From assembly GCA_041483675.1 (NCBI GenBank), contig JBGPGE010000027.1, positions 1 to 42,997 on the forward strand: a DNA stretch of 42,997 nucleotides, given 5' to 3'. Below the pieces are notes generated by a model, which made no database searches, had not been told where the DNA came from, and saw only the letters and a list, made by a program, of their open reading frames with translations. Position numbers and translations under genes: made by a program. The DNA is from 2-12-FULL-60-19 sp041483675 (GTDB lineage: Bacteria > Desulfobacterota > Binatia > UBA9968). This document shows positions 14,918-24,279 of this stretch, piece by piece (positions within the stretch are counted from its first letter, which is position 1; each line of letters opens with the position of its first letter).

Positions 14918-16482
14918 ATGAGCCTACGCCAGAAACAGGTCCTGGTCTTTATCGGGACCGTGGTCGCAATCTTCAGCCTGTTCGCCGCGGGGATCTTACT
15001 CGTGGCACAGCGGCTGACCGCCGAGGCGACGCTGCAAACGGCGCTGCTCATGGCGCGTCAAGTCGAGATTGCCCTCGCCGAGAGCTTGCAGCAAGCTCCG
15101 GCGGTTCCTCCCCCAAAGCCGCAGGCGCCTACCGCGAAGCCCGCCCCCTCCGGCTCTTTCTGGAATTTTCTGGGGCGGCTCTTCCCGGACAATCCGCCGC
15201 CCAAGAAGGCTAATCCACCGCCAAAAACGCCGGCGGCCCCTCCGCCACGCACGGAGGTGAGGGGCTTGATGCGCGCCTACGTCAGCAGAAGCGGCAGCAT
15301 TCAGGCGATGTGGGTGCTCAACGAAGAAGGAAAAGTCCTCTACGCCTCACAGGCCAGCGAGGAGGGTCAGGTGCTGGCCGATGCCAGCCTGCGCGACAAT
15401 CTGAGCCGCGGCATCGCCACGATCGAGGAGCATCGCGAGGAGGGCGTCGCCTACTACGACGTGCTCGTGCCGCTGCAGATGCCGAAGGGGGTGCGGGGTC
15501 CGGGCGGCCTCAGGCTATGGATCAATCCCTCCGATTGGACCGATCTCCTCTCCGGGTTATGGAGACAACTGGGCCTCTTGTTTTTGCTCGCCGGCGGCGT
15601 CGCCGTGCTGAGCGCGTTTTTTATTACCGCCCTCTACACCCGCCGTTTCCGGCTGATCAGCGACGCGCTGCGCCAGGCCGACGCCGGCACCTACCGGCAG
15701 CGGCCCCGCTACGCAAGCGACGACGAAGTCGGCGTGAGCCTCGACCTGATCGACCGCTTGGTCATGAAACAGCGCGGTAGCGCGGGCAGCGCCGCCCCGC
15801 TCCAGCGCGTTGCGGTGGCGGCGCGAACTCTGGTCCACGAAGTGAAGACACCGCTCAATGCGATGGCCGTCCACCTGGAATTGCTGCGCCAGACCGATCA
15901 AGAATCTGCGGGCGCAAGCGGAGCGGAGACGCAGCGGCGCGCGCTTGAGACGCTCGAGACGAGTGTGCGTCAGGTCGATCAACTGCTGGGCGACTTCGCC
16001 GACTACAGCATGCCGGTCATGATGGAACGCCAGCCGCTGGATCTTGCCGAGGTGCTGTCGGCCAGCATCGAGGCGGCGCGGGCCCAGTGCACGGTGCAGC
16101 AGATCGCCCTCTCCACCGATTTCCCTCCGGGCCCCTGGCCGCTTTACGGGGACGCGCGGCGCTTGCGCCAGGCGTTCGACAACCTGTTAAGAAACGCGGT
16201 CGAAGCTCAACCGGACGGCGGTTCGATCCGCGTGAGCGGCGAAAAAAGCGGCGCGGCGATCGCGCTCCGCTTCAGCGACGCCGGACCGGGGATTCCTCCC
16301 GCGGAGCGCGACGCGGTCTTCGAGTTCGGCCGCAGCAGTAAGCCGGGCGGCACCGGCATCGGCCTCCCCTTGAGCCAGTTGATCGTCGAAGCCCACGGCG
16401 GCCAACTGCGCTATGAATCGTCTTCCGCAAACGGCTCCGGCGCCACCTTTTGTATTTCACTGCCGCTGAGCGGAGGTGAATT

Positions 16483-16486
<4 letters not shown>
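14918..16486 (+). CDS. Membrane sensor histidine kinase
   Basis: This 522-residue kinase has helix 1 at about residues 8-30, an extracytoplasmic sensor region of about 185 residues that opens with a long proline/lysine-rich stretch (about 59-112), and helix 2 at about 217-240. A HAMP-like linker follows (to about 285). The HisKA domain has phospho-acceptor H307 (LVHEVKTPLN), and the ATPase domain has its N-box at 421-430 (DNLLRNAVEA), G1 at 454-460 (DAGPGIP) and G2 at 477-485 (GGTGIGLPL). It should autophosphorylate and pass the phosphate to the response regulator, whose TTG start overlaps its stop. The signal is unknown; the proline-rich region may span part of the cell wall. Confidence 0.93.
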
Positions 16487-17850
<1,364 letters not shown>

Positions 17851-17904
17851 CTTTTCCCGATCTCCCTAACCTTTTTACCTGCCAAAAATCAGGGCACGGG
17901 CCGT

Positions 17905-17928
17905 AACTTGCCGACTCTACGGCGAGTT
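17905..17928. promoter_or_regulatory. Inverted repeat, candidate activator-binding site
   Basis: AACTTGCCG (17905-17913) and CGGCGAGTT (17920-17928) form an inverted repeat with 8 of 9 matches and a 6-base spacer, which suits a dimeric Fis-type helix-turn-helix. It lies only 6 bases upstream of the -24 element, closer than usual for a sigma-54 enhancer. It could therefore be a proximal activator site, a repressor site, or a weak hairpin ending the regulator transcript. Confidence 0.5.
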
Positions 17929-17934
17929 TTGCGC

Positions 17935-17949
17935 TGGCACGCTCATTGC
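17935..17949 (+). promoter_or_regulatory. Sigma-54 (-24/-12) promoter
   Basis: TGGCAC at 17935-17940 and TTGC at 17946-17949 match the sigma-54 consensus TGGCAC-N5-TTGC exactly, with GG and GC separated by the required 10 bases. Transcription should start near 17961, about 42 bases before the first gene of the small-protein cluster. It is directly downstream of a sigma-54 activator gene. Confidence 0.85.
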
Positions 17950-18002
17950 CATACCCCCTTGGCAGTGGTCCGAACATCGCAAAGCTGAGGTGAAGTAGAC
18001 AG

Positions 18003-18302
18003 GTGAAGAGTAAATCGGCGCTAACGGTCATGTGGCATGTAGGGGTGTTGGTCGTCGTGGCCTGTCACGGCCCGGTAGCCGCGAGAGAAAACGTCGATCG
18101 GCAGCGCACCAACGGAGCGGAGTGGCATATGAGCGATAAGAGCCCGGAGGGTATTAACGGCCAGTGGTTCGCCGATCCGGAGCGCGGTTGGATTCGGGTC
18201 GGGCCGCGCCAGCAGCCGAAGAAAAGGGCCCCGGCGCAACCGCCGCAAAATAGGAACGAGGATCCGAAAACCAAAGCGTCACCGGCGTCGTTCGATTACT
18301 GA
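18003..18302 (+). CDS. Small exported protein, first gene after the sigma-54 promoter
   Basis: This 99-residue protein starts at a GTG with an AGGTGAAG site upstream. Residues 1-27 form a signal-like hydrophobic segment (ALTVMWHVGVLVVVACHGPVA) ending in an A-x-A-type or VVAC lipobox-like site, so it is either secreted or lipid-anchored. The mature part is hydrophilic, with INGQWFADPERGWIRVGPR in the middle and a proline/lysine/glutamine-rich end. No family is recognised. Its place just after the promoter suggests it is strongly induced by the adjacent two-component system. Confidence 0.6.
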   Translation: MKSKSALTVMWHVGVLVVVACHGPVAARENVDRQRTNGAEWHMSDKSPEGINGQWFADPERGWIRVGPRQQPKKRAPAQPPQNRNEDPKTKASPASFDY

Positions 18303-18336
18303 CTATGGGAAACAGGCAAAAAAGGAGGAAAGGAAA

Positions 18337-18663
18337 ATGAAAACAAAATTCATCAAAACCATCACGTTGGCGACCGCTGCAGCCCTGATCGTCGCGGGCT
18401 GCGCCGGCGGGCCGCTCACGACCCGGGAAAAAGGCGCGGGGATCGGGGCGCTGGGCGGGGCCGCCGCCGGCGCCATCGTCGGCAGCGCCGTGGGCCATCC
18501 GGCTGCGGGCGCCCTCATCGGCGGCGGGCTTGGCGCGGGCGCGGGCGCGCTGATCGGCGACCAGATGCAAGGCCAGGAAAACCGCAACTATGAGCAGGAT
18601 CGCCAGATCCGCAGAAACCAGGCTGAGATCGAGCGCATGCGGCGGCAGCAGGGCGAGTACTAG
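18337..18663 (+). CDS. Glycine-zipper lipoprotein (YMGG-like)
   Basis: This 108-residue protein has a signal peptide ending in the lipobox IVAGC (C at about 21). A central glycine zipper of repeated G-x3-G/A steps follows (GAGIGALGGAAAGAIVGSAV, then GGGLGAGAGALIGDQ), and the tail is charged and probably helical (QDRQIRRNQAEIERMRRQQ). Glycine-zipper lipoproteins of this type sit in or near the outer membrane and are commonly stress-induced. A strong AGGAGGAAAGG ribosome site precedes the ATG. Confidence 0.82.
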   Translation: MKTKFIKTITLATAAALIVAGCAGGPLTTREKGAGIGALGGAAAGAIVGSAVGHPAAGALIGGGLGAGAGALIGDQMQGQENRNYEQDRQIRRNQAEIERMRRQQGEY

Positions 18664-18702
18664 ACCCGGCGCTGAACAAAGCCTGAACGGAGGAAAAAGT
18701 CC

Positions 18703-19005
18703 ATGAAGGAAAAAATCGGATGGATTGTTCTTGGAGTGGTCGCGTTCTTCGTCCTCTTCCTGGCGTCGGACGGATTTTACACGATCACGACGCCCAACGG
18801 GCCGGTGGATACGGCCTACAAGATAAACCGCTTCACCGGAAAGGTCTGGATGATCAAAACCTACACCAAGCAGGTGGGACCGATCCGCGTGCTCGCGGCG
18901 CGCGAGGCGGACGTCGAAAAAACCAAAGAGTTGAACGAGACCGAGGTTTCCTCCATTGCGGCGGCGGAGGCGGCTTCGTCGACACGCGGCGGGCGAGTAC
19001 GGTAG
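18703..19005 (+). CDS. Small single-span membrane protein
   Basis: This 100-residue protein has one hydrophobic helix at about residues 5-22 (IGWIVLGVVAFFVLFLA), followed by a short beta-rich region containing YTITTPNGPVDTAYKINRFTG and KVWMIKTYTKQ, then a charged end. The N-terminal helix probably anchors it in the inner membrane with the rest outside. A GGAGGAAAAAG ribosome site is present. I know of no functional family. It belongs to the run of small envelope genes after the sigma-54 promoter. Confidence 0.7.
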   Translation: MKEKIGWIVLGVVAFFVLFLASDGFYTITTPNGPVDTAYKINRFTGKVWMIKTYTKQVGPIRVLAAREADVEKTKELNETEVSSIAAAEAASSTRGGRVR

Positions 19006-19070
19006 CGCGCGGCCGCGCTGCCTGACCGAAGCGGAACTTACGCGAAGCATCATTTCCATACGGAGGCAAT

Positions 19071-19499
19071 ATGAAAAAGATCGTGGTCGCCAAAGGACTG
19101 TCTCGGATCGCGACGGGAAGCTTTCTCCTCGGGGCTGTCATGACGGGCTGCGTGCCCGCCAGCCAGCCGGTGCGAACCGCGACTGCGGTGACTTACGCGG
19201 ACGGCGCCGCGTACCGCACATTCACCGAGCCCCTTCCGAAGGTGGCCTCGGCGGCGATGAAGGCGTTCGACAGCATGGGCATCAAGGTGCGGGGCGACGA
19301 ACGAAACGACCGTTGGGAAACCATCCGCGGCGAAGCCGCCTACGTACAGATACAGGTTCAGCTCGAGGCCTTGAGCGCGAGGAGCACGCGCATGCAGGTG
19401 GTGGCGCGAGAAGGGATGTTCTCCAAGGACCAGGCGACTGCGACGGAGATCATCCTGCAGACCGAAAACGCGCTCAATGGAGAGTTGGCCCTGCGCTAG
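19071..19499 (+). CDS. DUF3568-like lipoprotein
   Basis: This 142-residue protein has a signal peptide with lipobox VMTGC (C at about 27). The mature part follows the DUF3568 layout: YRTFTEPLPKVASAAMKAFD, then GIKVRGDE..DRWETIRGEA, ending in a helix rich in T/E (ATATEIILQTENAL). These are small periplasmic-facing lipoproteins of unknown role, often found in strings of envelope genes. The spacer from the previous gene is 65 bases, with a CGGAGGC site before the ATG. Confidence 0.75.
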   Translation: MKKIVVAKGLSRIATGSFLLGAVMTGCVPASQPVRTATAVTYADGAAYRTFTEPLPKVASAAMKAFDSMGIKVRGDERNDRWETIRGEAAYVQIQVQLEALSARSTRMQVVAREGMFSKDQATATEIILQTENALNGELALR

Positions 19500-19518
19500 C
19501 GGCAGAAGGAAGGTTGCC

Positions 19519-19680
19519 ATGACGAGGTCCCTACTCGCGGTTCTGCTTGCATTACTGACGACCGCTCTAGCCGGTTGCCACCTGAGCGAATATGGACACC
19601 ACTACGGTCCGTCCAGGCCGCCGGAATGCGACCGCTGGCACCATCACGAAGGCAGCAACACGTGGCACTGCCACAACTGA
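19519..19680 (+). CDS. Histidine-rich tiny lipoprotein
   Basis: This 53-residue protein starts at the ATG at 19519 with an AGAAGGAAGG site. A signal peptide ends in the lipobox ALAGC (C20). The 34-residue mature part contains eight histidines (YGHHYG, WHHHEG, WHCHN) and two further cysteines, so metal binding (Zn, Cu or Ni) is plausible. An in-frame upstream start exists but lies within the previous gene. No family is recognised. Confidence 0.65.
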   Translation: MTRSLLAVLLALLTTALAGCHLSEYGHHYGPSRPPECDRWHHHEGSNTWHCHN

Positions 19681-19694
19681 GTTGCGTTGCGCTT

Positions 19695-20378
19695 ATGGAC
19701 GGACAACGGAAAAAAGCAGGGCCCAAGGGATGGGGCCAACGGTTGCGGGCGGCGCAGTTTGCCCGGATCTCAAGCCTGTGCCTGCTGCTTTCTTTTACCT
19801 CCGCGCACTCTCCCGGAGACGCGGAAGTCCAGGCGCTCCACAGAGCGCAGGCGCATCGCATCTACTCGGTGCTCAAATCGCACGGCGTCGACCTGGGCGA
19901 CGGGACGGCGTGGAGGGTCGCCGTCACGATCGCGTCCGAGAGCCGGCGGCACTCGTTGGACCCGGAGTTGATCCTGGGGGTCATCCGGGTGGAGAGCAGC
20001 TTTCGCCGGCGAGCGGTGTCGAGCGCGGGCGCGCGCGGCTTAATGCAGATCCGTCCGTTTGTCGCCGACGCGTTGGCCGAAGATCTCGGATTCGAAAAGT
20101 GGAAAGGAATCGAAAGTCTCGACGATCCGGTGACCAACGTCAAGCTCGGCGTGTTCTATCTGGCGCACCTCAAACAACGGTTCGGCGATCTCAAGTTGGC
20201 GCTGAGCGCCTATCGGTGGGGGCCGACCCGAGTCCAAAACCGTCTGGAGGCCGCGCAGAGCGTCCCGCGCGGCTACGCCAGGCGAGTCATCAAATTCGCC
20301 GCGCTCTACCGGCGGCAGCAGCCGAGCTATTTTACGGTCGGCGCTTCTGAGAACAAAGGCTCACTTTTCTGGTTTTAG
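19695..20378 (+). CDS. Lytic transglycosylase-like (SLT domain) protein
   Basis: The protein is 227 residues from the ATG at 19695; the frame is open further upstream but overlaps the preceding gene. A hydrophobic signal segment (about 24-38) precedes an SLT domain. The catalytic glutamate lies in RVESSF near residue 105, followed by SSAGARGLMQIRP and VKLGVFYLAHLKQRFGDLKLA. The family's AYNxGP motif reads AYRWGP, losing the conserved asparagine, so activity or substrate specificity may be altered. Such enzymes cleave peptidoglycan glycan strands in the periplasm, in keeping with the envelope theme of this cluster. Confidence 0.88.
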   Translation: MDGQRKKAGPKGWGQRLRAAQFARISSLCLLLSFTSAHSPGDAEVQALHRAQAHRIYSVLKSHGVDLGDGTAWRVAVTIASESRRHSLDPELILGVIRVESSFRRRAVSSAGARGLMQIRPFVADALAEDLGFEKWKGIESLDDPVTNVKLGVFYLAHLKQRFGDLKLALSAYRWGPTRVQNRLEAAQSVPRGYARRVIKFAALYRRQQPSYFTVGASENKGSLFWF

Positions 20379-20428
20379 GACAGCGAGCGGCGGCCGGCCC
20401 GCCGTCAAAAAAATAGATCGGAGGAGCC

Positions 20429-21682
20429 ATGTCGATTGAATTTATCGGATCGCCGAGACCGACTCTCGGCGTAGAGCTGGAACTCCAGCTGGTAAATCCC
20501 GCAACCAAGGATCTCGCCGCGGAATCGGTCGCCCTGCTCGATCTTTGCCGTCGCCGCGGCCTCGAACGAGTGAAGGCGGAAATCACGCAGTCGATGGTGG
20601 AGATCGATACGGAGATCTCCGCCGACGTGAAGGAGTGCCGCGCCCACCTCGCCAAAAGAATCGCGCAGCTCCAGGCGGTGGCGCGGGAGATCGGCGTCGA
20701 GCTGGCGGTTTCCGGCACTCATCCGTTTCAATGCTGGAGGGAGCGAAAAATCTTTCCCAACTCGCGCTACCGATATCTGCTGCAGAAATTTCGCTGGCTC
20801 GCCGCGCGTTTGAACGTCTACGGCCTTCACGTCCACGTAGGAGTGCGCAGCGGCGCCGACGCGATCGCGATCTCCAACGCCGCGATCCGCTACCTGCCGC
20901 ATCTGCTGGCGTTGTCGGCGAGCTCTCCCTATTGGGAAGGCGTCGACACCGGCCTCCATTCGTGCAGGGCGGGCGTGATGGAGTCGTTTCCGATCTCCGG
21001 ACTCCCCTACTATTTTCCCAACTGGCAGGAGTTCGAGAAATACTGCGACACTCTCCTCCACACGGGGGCCATCGCCTCGCTCAAAGACATCTACTGGTTC
21101 ATCCGCCCCAGCCCCGCCTACGGGACGCTGGAGTTTCGCGTCTGCGACGGCATCCCGACGCTTTCCGAGACCATGGCGATCGTGGCGTTGATTCAAACCC
21201 TGGTGGTGTGGATCGACGAGGGTCTCAGGACCAAAGCGCGGTCGGAAACGATCTCGATGCGCCGCTACTGGATCGCTCCGGAAAACCTGTGGGTCGCCGC
21301 GCGCGACGGCCTCGACGGCATGATCATCGTCAACGAAGAGGGGAAAAGGCGAAAGATCTCCGACGATATTTTGAACCTGATGGAGCACCTGGCTCCCATC
21401 GCCAAGAGACTGAACTGTTACGAAGAGCTTAGCTTTCTCGCGGAGATCATCCGCCAAGGCTCCAGCGCAAAACGCCAGCGGGCTCTGTTCCGGCAAACCC
21501 AGAGCCTGGAGGCCGTGGTCGGCGCGCTGGTCAACGAATTCGCCACCGGCATGCCGGACATGGAAGAGCCTGAAAATCTTAACCTCGCCAGCTTGCCTCG
21601 GCGCCCGACGCCGGAGGTCGCGCGGCTGTCAACGGTGGCGCTCCGGCACCGGGCGCGGGCGGACCTGCGGCGCTATCACTAA
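20429..21682 (+). CDS. ybdK: Carboxylate-amine ligase, YbdK/GCS2 family
   Basis: This 417-residue protein is typical of YbdK-type type-2 glutamate-cysteine ligases. It has TLGVELELQLV near residue 12 (metal-binding glutamates), ITQSMVEIDTEI near 55, YGLHVHVGV near 135 and a final TLEFRVCDGIPT near 235. These enzymes use ATP to join a carboxylate (often glutamate) to an amine; YbdK of E. coli has weak gamma-glutamyl-cysteine ligase activity. It is cytoplasmic. Its place among envelope-stress genes suggests a thiol or amide protectant, but the product is unknown. The ATG at 20429 has a CGGAGGAG site. Confidence 0.9.
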   Translation: MSIEFIGSPRPTLGVELELQLVNPATKDLAAESVALLDLCRRRGLERVKAEITQSMVEIDTEISADVKECRAHLAKRIAQLQAVAREIGVELAVSGTHPFQCWRERKIFPNSRYRYLLQKFRWLAARLNVYGLHVHVGVRSGADAIAISNAAIRYLPHLLALSASSPYWEGVDTGLHSCRAGVMESFPISGLPYYFPNWQEFEKYCDTLLHTGAIASLKDIYWFIRPSPAYGTLEFRVCDGIPTLSETMAIVALIQTLVVWIDEGLRTKARSETISMRRYWIAPENLWVAARDGLDGMIIVNEEGKRRKISDDILNLMEHLAPIAKRLNCYEELSFLAEIIRQGSSAKRQRALFRQTQSLEAVVGALVNEFATGMPDMEEPENLNLASLPRRPTPEVARLSTVALRHRARADLRRYH

Positions 21683-21737
21683 ACCAACGGCGATAAGTTT
21701 TGAGACGGTACCGGATAACCGGGAAAGGAGAAATAAA

Positions 21738-22355
21738 ATGAGGATCAGGCGAAACGGGTCGGTGTGGCTATCGTTGTGGGTCGCGCTGGCGGCGCTCGGG
21801 GCGTGGGGGGCGCCGCTCTGGGCGGCCACGCCCATGGAGCAGGTCAAGGTGACCGCCGATCGCGTGATGGAAATCCTTAGAAGCCCAAGTCTCAAGGGCG
21901 AGGACAACAAAAACGCCCGACGAGAGCAGCTTCGTCGAGCGATTCTGCCGCGCTTCGACTTTACCGAGATGGCCAAGAGATCGCTCGGCAGCCACTGGAA
22001 TCGGAATCCCCAGAAACAGCGTGAATTCGTCTCGGCGTTTTCCCGCCTGCTCGAAGACGGCTACGCCGGCCAGATCGAGGCCGCCAACGGAGAGCAGATC
22101 GTCTACCTCAAGGAGCGGAGGGAGAACAACGTCGCCGAAGTCCCCACCAAGGTGATCTCGCCCAAAGGGCAAGACACGACCATCAATTACAAGCTCCACC
22201 TGGTCGCCAAGGAGTGGAAAATCTACGACGTGGTCGTCGAGAACATCAGCCTGGTGAACAACTACCGTTCCCAATTCGACCGCGCTCTTAGCACCGCCTC
22301 GCTCGACGAGTTGATTAGAAGAATGAAGGACAAAAAGCTGGAACGAAGCAGCTAG
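21738..22355 (+). CDS. mlaC: MlaC/Ttg2D-family phospholipid-binding periplasmic protein
   Basis: This 205-residue protein has a clear signal peptide (about 1-29, cleavage after LWA). The mature part has the MlaC pattern: RREQLRRAILPRFDFTEMAK, a catalytic-like but non-enzymatic helix pair, VPTKVI and INYKLHLVAKEWKIYDVVVE near the end. MlaC shuttles phospholipids between the outer and inner membrane with the MlaFEDB ABC complex. None of the other Mla genes is in the window, so this is an orphan copy. It has a GGAAAGGAGA ribosome site and fits the envelope-maintenance theme. Confidence 0.9.
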   Translation: MRIRRNGSVWLSLWVALAALGAWGAPLWAATPMEQVKVTADRVMEILRSPSLKGEDNKNARREQLRRAILPRFDFTEMAKRSLGSHWNRNPQKQREFVSAFSRLLEDGYAGQIEAANGEQIVYLKERRENNVAEVPTKVISPKGQDTTINYKLHLVAKEWKIYDVVVENISLVNNYRSQFDRALSTASLDELIRRMKDKKLERSS

Positions 22356-22432
22356 CGGGACCTGCCGGGGAGACATCGGACTCCGGCGGATGAACGCCTC
22401 GGAACTTTGAGGCGATCCGGGAGGGCTAAATC

Positions 22433-23461
22433 TTGGTTAAGAAAACATCCACCAGACATTTTCTCCAGGGCCTGGGGCGGGCGCTGTATCACGTCCTGCT
22501 GGTCGCTATGAGCGCCGGGATCGCGTTCTCCCTCCCCACGATGGTGAGCATCGTCGCCCGCGACTTCTGGACTTACTGGGCGCTCGTGGAGAAGCAAAAT
22601 ATCTTCCTGGTCTCCGTCGAGATCGCTCTGGCGCTGCTGCTGGTCCTGTTTTTCAACTATCTCGGAAGCAGCTGGCGGGACAGGCGGTTCGCCAGAATGG
22701 CGCGCGGTTCGGGGATGGTCCATTTCTTTCCCGCAAGCCGATTCCTGACCCAGGGAAGAATCAGGAGATTGAAAAAGAAGCAGGGCTTCGCGCGCGACGT
22801 CATGATGATCGCCTCAACCGGTTCTCGCACTTTTACCGATCCGCGAGGCGACCTGCACGACGTGCTGCAAAACTGCCGCGAAGCGAAAATCATGCTGCTG
22901 AATCCACACGGCGAAGCCGCCGGCGCGAGGGCCAAGAGCATCCTGGACCCGGAGGTTACGCCGGAGAGATTCAGAGAGCAGATCAAAAAGAGCATCGATT
23001 TTCTCAAGCAGCTGAAGGCGATCCAGAAAAATATCAAACTCAAGCTCTACGGGGACGCTCCCTTCTTAAAACTGGCGATCCTGGGCGACTATATATGGGT
23101 GAAGCATTACCACCCCGGCCTGGACATCCACGCGATGCCGGAGTACGTGTTCGAGCACGACCAGAATCCGGGCAGCCTCTACACGCCGTTCTACCAGTAT
23201 TTTCTCACGCGCTGGGACAGTCCCGACACGCCGGAATACGACCTTGAGACGGATGAGCTCGTTTACCGGGATGCCGCGGGGAACGAGCTCAAAAGAAAAA
23301 GATTCGACGCGCCTCATAAACACGACGGCAGACAAGATCCCGGAGAGGCGTTCCACCCGGCCTCGCTTGCCTCGCTGACCTATCATCATGAATCCTCGAC
23401 GCGACCGGGCGAGGCCGATAGAGGAAACGCCGCTGTGAAGGATGGCGGCAACAATATTTGA
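22433..23461 (+). CDS. Membrane-anchored PLD-like protein
   Basis: This 342-residue protein starts at TTG 22433 after a GGGAGGG site. It has two N-terminal hydrophobic helices (about 16-40 and 54-75), then a basic linker and a soluble domain. That domain has a Rossmann-like strand KIMLLNPHGEAAGARAKSIL and a later GDYIWVKHYHPGLD, which resembles one half of a phospholipase D H-x-K motif, though the usual HKD spacing is not complete. It may be a degenerate PLD-fold enzyme acting at the inner membrane. The function is not assignable. The C-terminal 60 residues are hydrophilic and possibly disordered. Confidence 0.65.
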   Translation: MVKKTSTRHFLQGLGRALYHVLLVAMSAGIAFSLPTMVSIVARDFWTYWALVEKQNIFLVSVEIALALLLVLFFNYLGSSWRDRRFARMARGSGMVHFFPASRFLTQGRIRRLKKKQGFARDVMMIASTGSRTFTDPRGDLHDVLQNCREAKIMLLNPHGEAAGARAKSILDPEVTPERFREQIKKSIDFLKQLKAIQKNIKLKLYGDAPFLKLAILGDYIWVKHYHPGLDIHAMPEYVFEHDQNPGSLYTPFYQYFLTRWDSPDTPEYDLETDELVYRDAAGNELKRKRFDAPHKHDGRQDPGEAFHPASLASLTYHHESSTRPGEADRGNAAVKDGGNNI

Positions 23462-23502
23462 GTCGGGCCGCGGAGCCTACAACCGCTTCGTTGCCGACGA
23501 TC

Positions 23503-23536
23503 AAAAAAAAGCCCGAACGAATTGTTTGGATCGGGC
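23503..23536 (-). terminator. Terminator-like hairpin facing the minus strand
   Basis: Read on the minus strand, GCCCGA pairs with TCGGGC (23536-23531 with 23516-23511) and is followed at once by eight T (complement of 23503-23510). That is the form of an intrinsic terminator, yet every nearby gene is on the plus strand. On the plus strand it is a hairpin just before a ribosome site. Confidence 0.4.
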
Positions 23537-23553
23537 GGGAAGGAGACAGTGCC

Positions 23554-23694
23554 ATGGAACAGATCAAAATCAAAAAGGGGTTGGTGGCGTCCGTGCTGGC
23601 GGCGCTCACGTTTGCTTTAGTCGCAACGGCGGTCATTACAACGGTGAGCAGTTGTCTCGTCTGCCGCGACTGCGGCCCAACCCGCCGCCGCTAG
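23554..23694 (+). CDS. Tiny membrane protein
   Basis: This 46-residue protein has an ATG at 23554 with an AAGGAGA site 7 bases upstream. A basic N-terminus (MEQIKIKKG) precedes a hydrophobic helix at about 10-31 and a C-terminus with three cysteines (CLVCRDC). It may be a single-span membrane peptide, or a lipoprotein processed at the first cysteine, although SSC is not a good lipobox. No family is recognised. Confidence 0.55.
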   Translation: MEQIKIKKGLVASVLAALTFALVATAVITTVSSCLVCRDCGPTRRR

Positions 23695-23739
23695 GCCGCG
23701 GCCAAAAATAACTTCGACCAAGGAGGTCTAAGTTTTCCG

Positions 23740-24279
23740 ATGGACTACCAGGCAAACGCAAATTTCATCACCAAAGATGAAACCACGGCGGCGCTGTTTC
23801 AATTGGACACCCTGCTCCCGGTCCAGTACTTCGAGACCTTTCGCAGGAGCGCGCCCATCGAGCCGGAGAAAAAACTCATGCTGGCGGTCCTGGCGGACGC
23901 TCTAGCCTGCTTTCAGAAATACCGTGCCGCGCGCAAGGGAAAGGGGAAAAATCTCTTTCGCGACGCCAATGAATGGATTTTCGGCGAGGATGACGATCAT
24001 CTGTTTTCCTTCGAAAACGTCTGCGAGGTCATAGGGCTCGATCCCCCCTACGTACGCCGGCTGCTGGCGCAATGGAAAGCCGGATCCCTGACCGGGCCTC
24101 CCCGGGCCGGAATCTATCGTCGCGGGTCCGCAAGGAAATTTGTCACCCGCGTGGGCAGAGTCGCCGGCGGCGCATGTATCGGAACCCGTCTCGGCGCAGG
24201 CGCCTCAAACGGCCGCGCTTCGGCCGGCGGAGCGCGCGCCCTCTACGGGCGTTGCCGGCGAAAGCGAGCGGGCCTGTGA
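23740..24279 (+). CDS. Conserved hypothetical protein
   Basis: This 179-residue protein starts at the ATG at 23740 after an AAGGAGGT site. The first ~125 residues look like a conserved soluble domain: LDTLLPVQYFETFRRSAPIE, KLMLAVLADALACFQKY, EWIFGEDDDHLFSFENVCEV and LDPPYVRRLLAQW. I recognise this as a recurrent small protein of deltaproteobacterial-type genomes, without a known function; the last part has a helix-turn-helix-like look. The final ~50 residues are Arg/Gly/Ala-rich and low in information, so the natural end may have been changed by a frameshift. The TGA overlaps the next start as GTGA. Confidence 0.6.
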   Translation: MDYQANANFITKDETTAALFQLDTLLPVQYFETFRRSAPIEPEKKLMLAVLADALACFQKYRAARKGKGKNLFRDANEWIFGEDDDHLFSFENVCEVIGLDPPYVRRLLAQWKAGSLTGPPRAGIYRRGSARKFVTRVGRVAGGACIGTRLGAGASNGRASAGGARALYGRCRRKRAGL

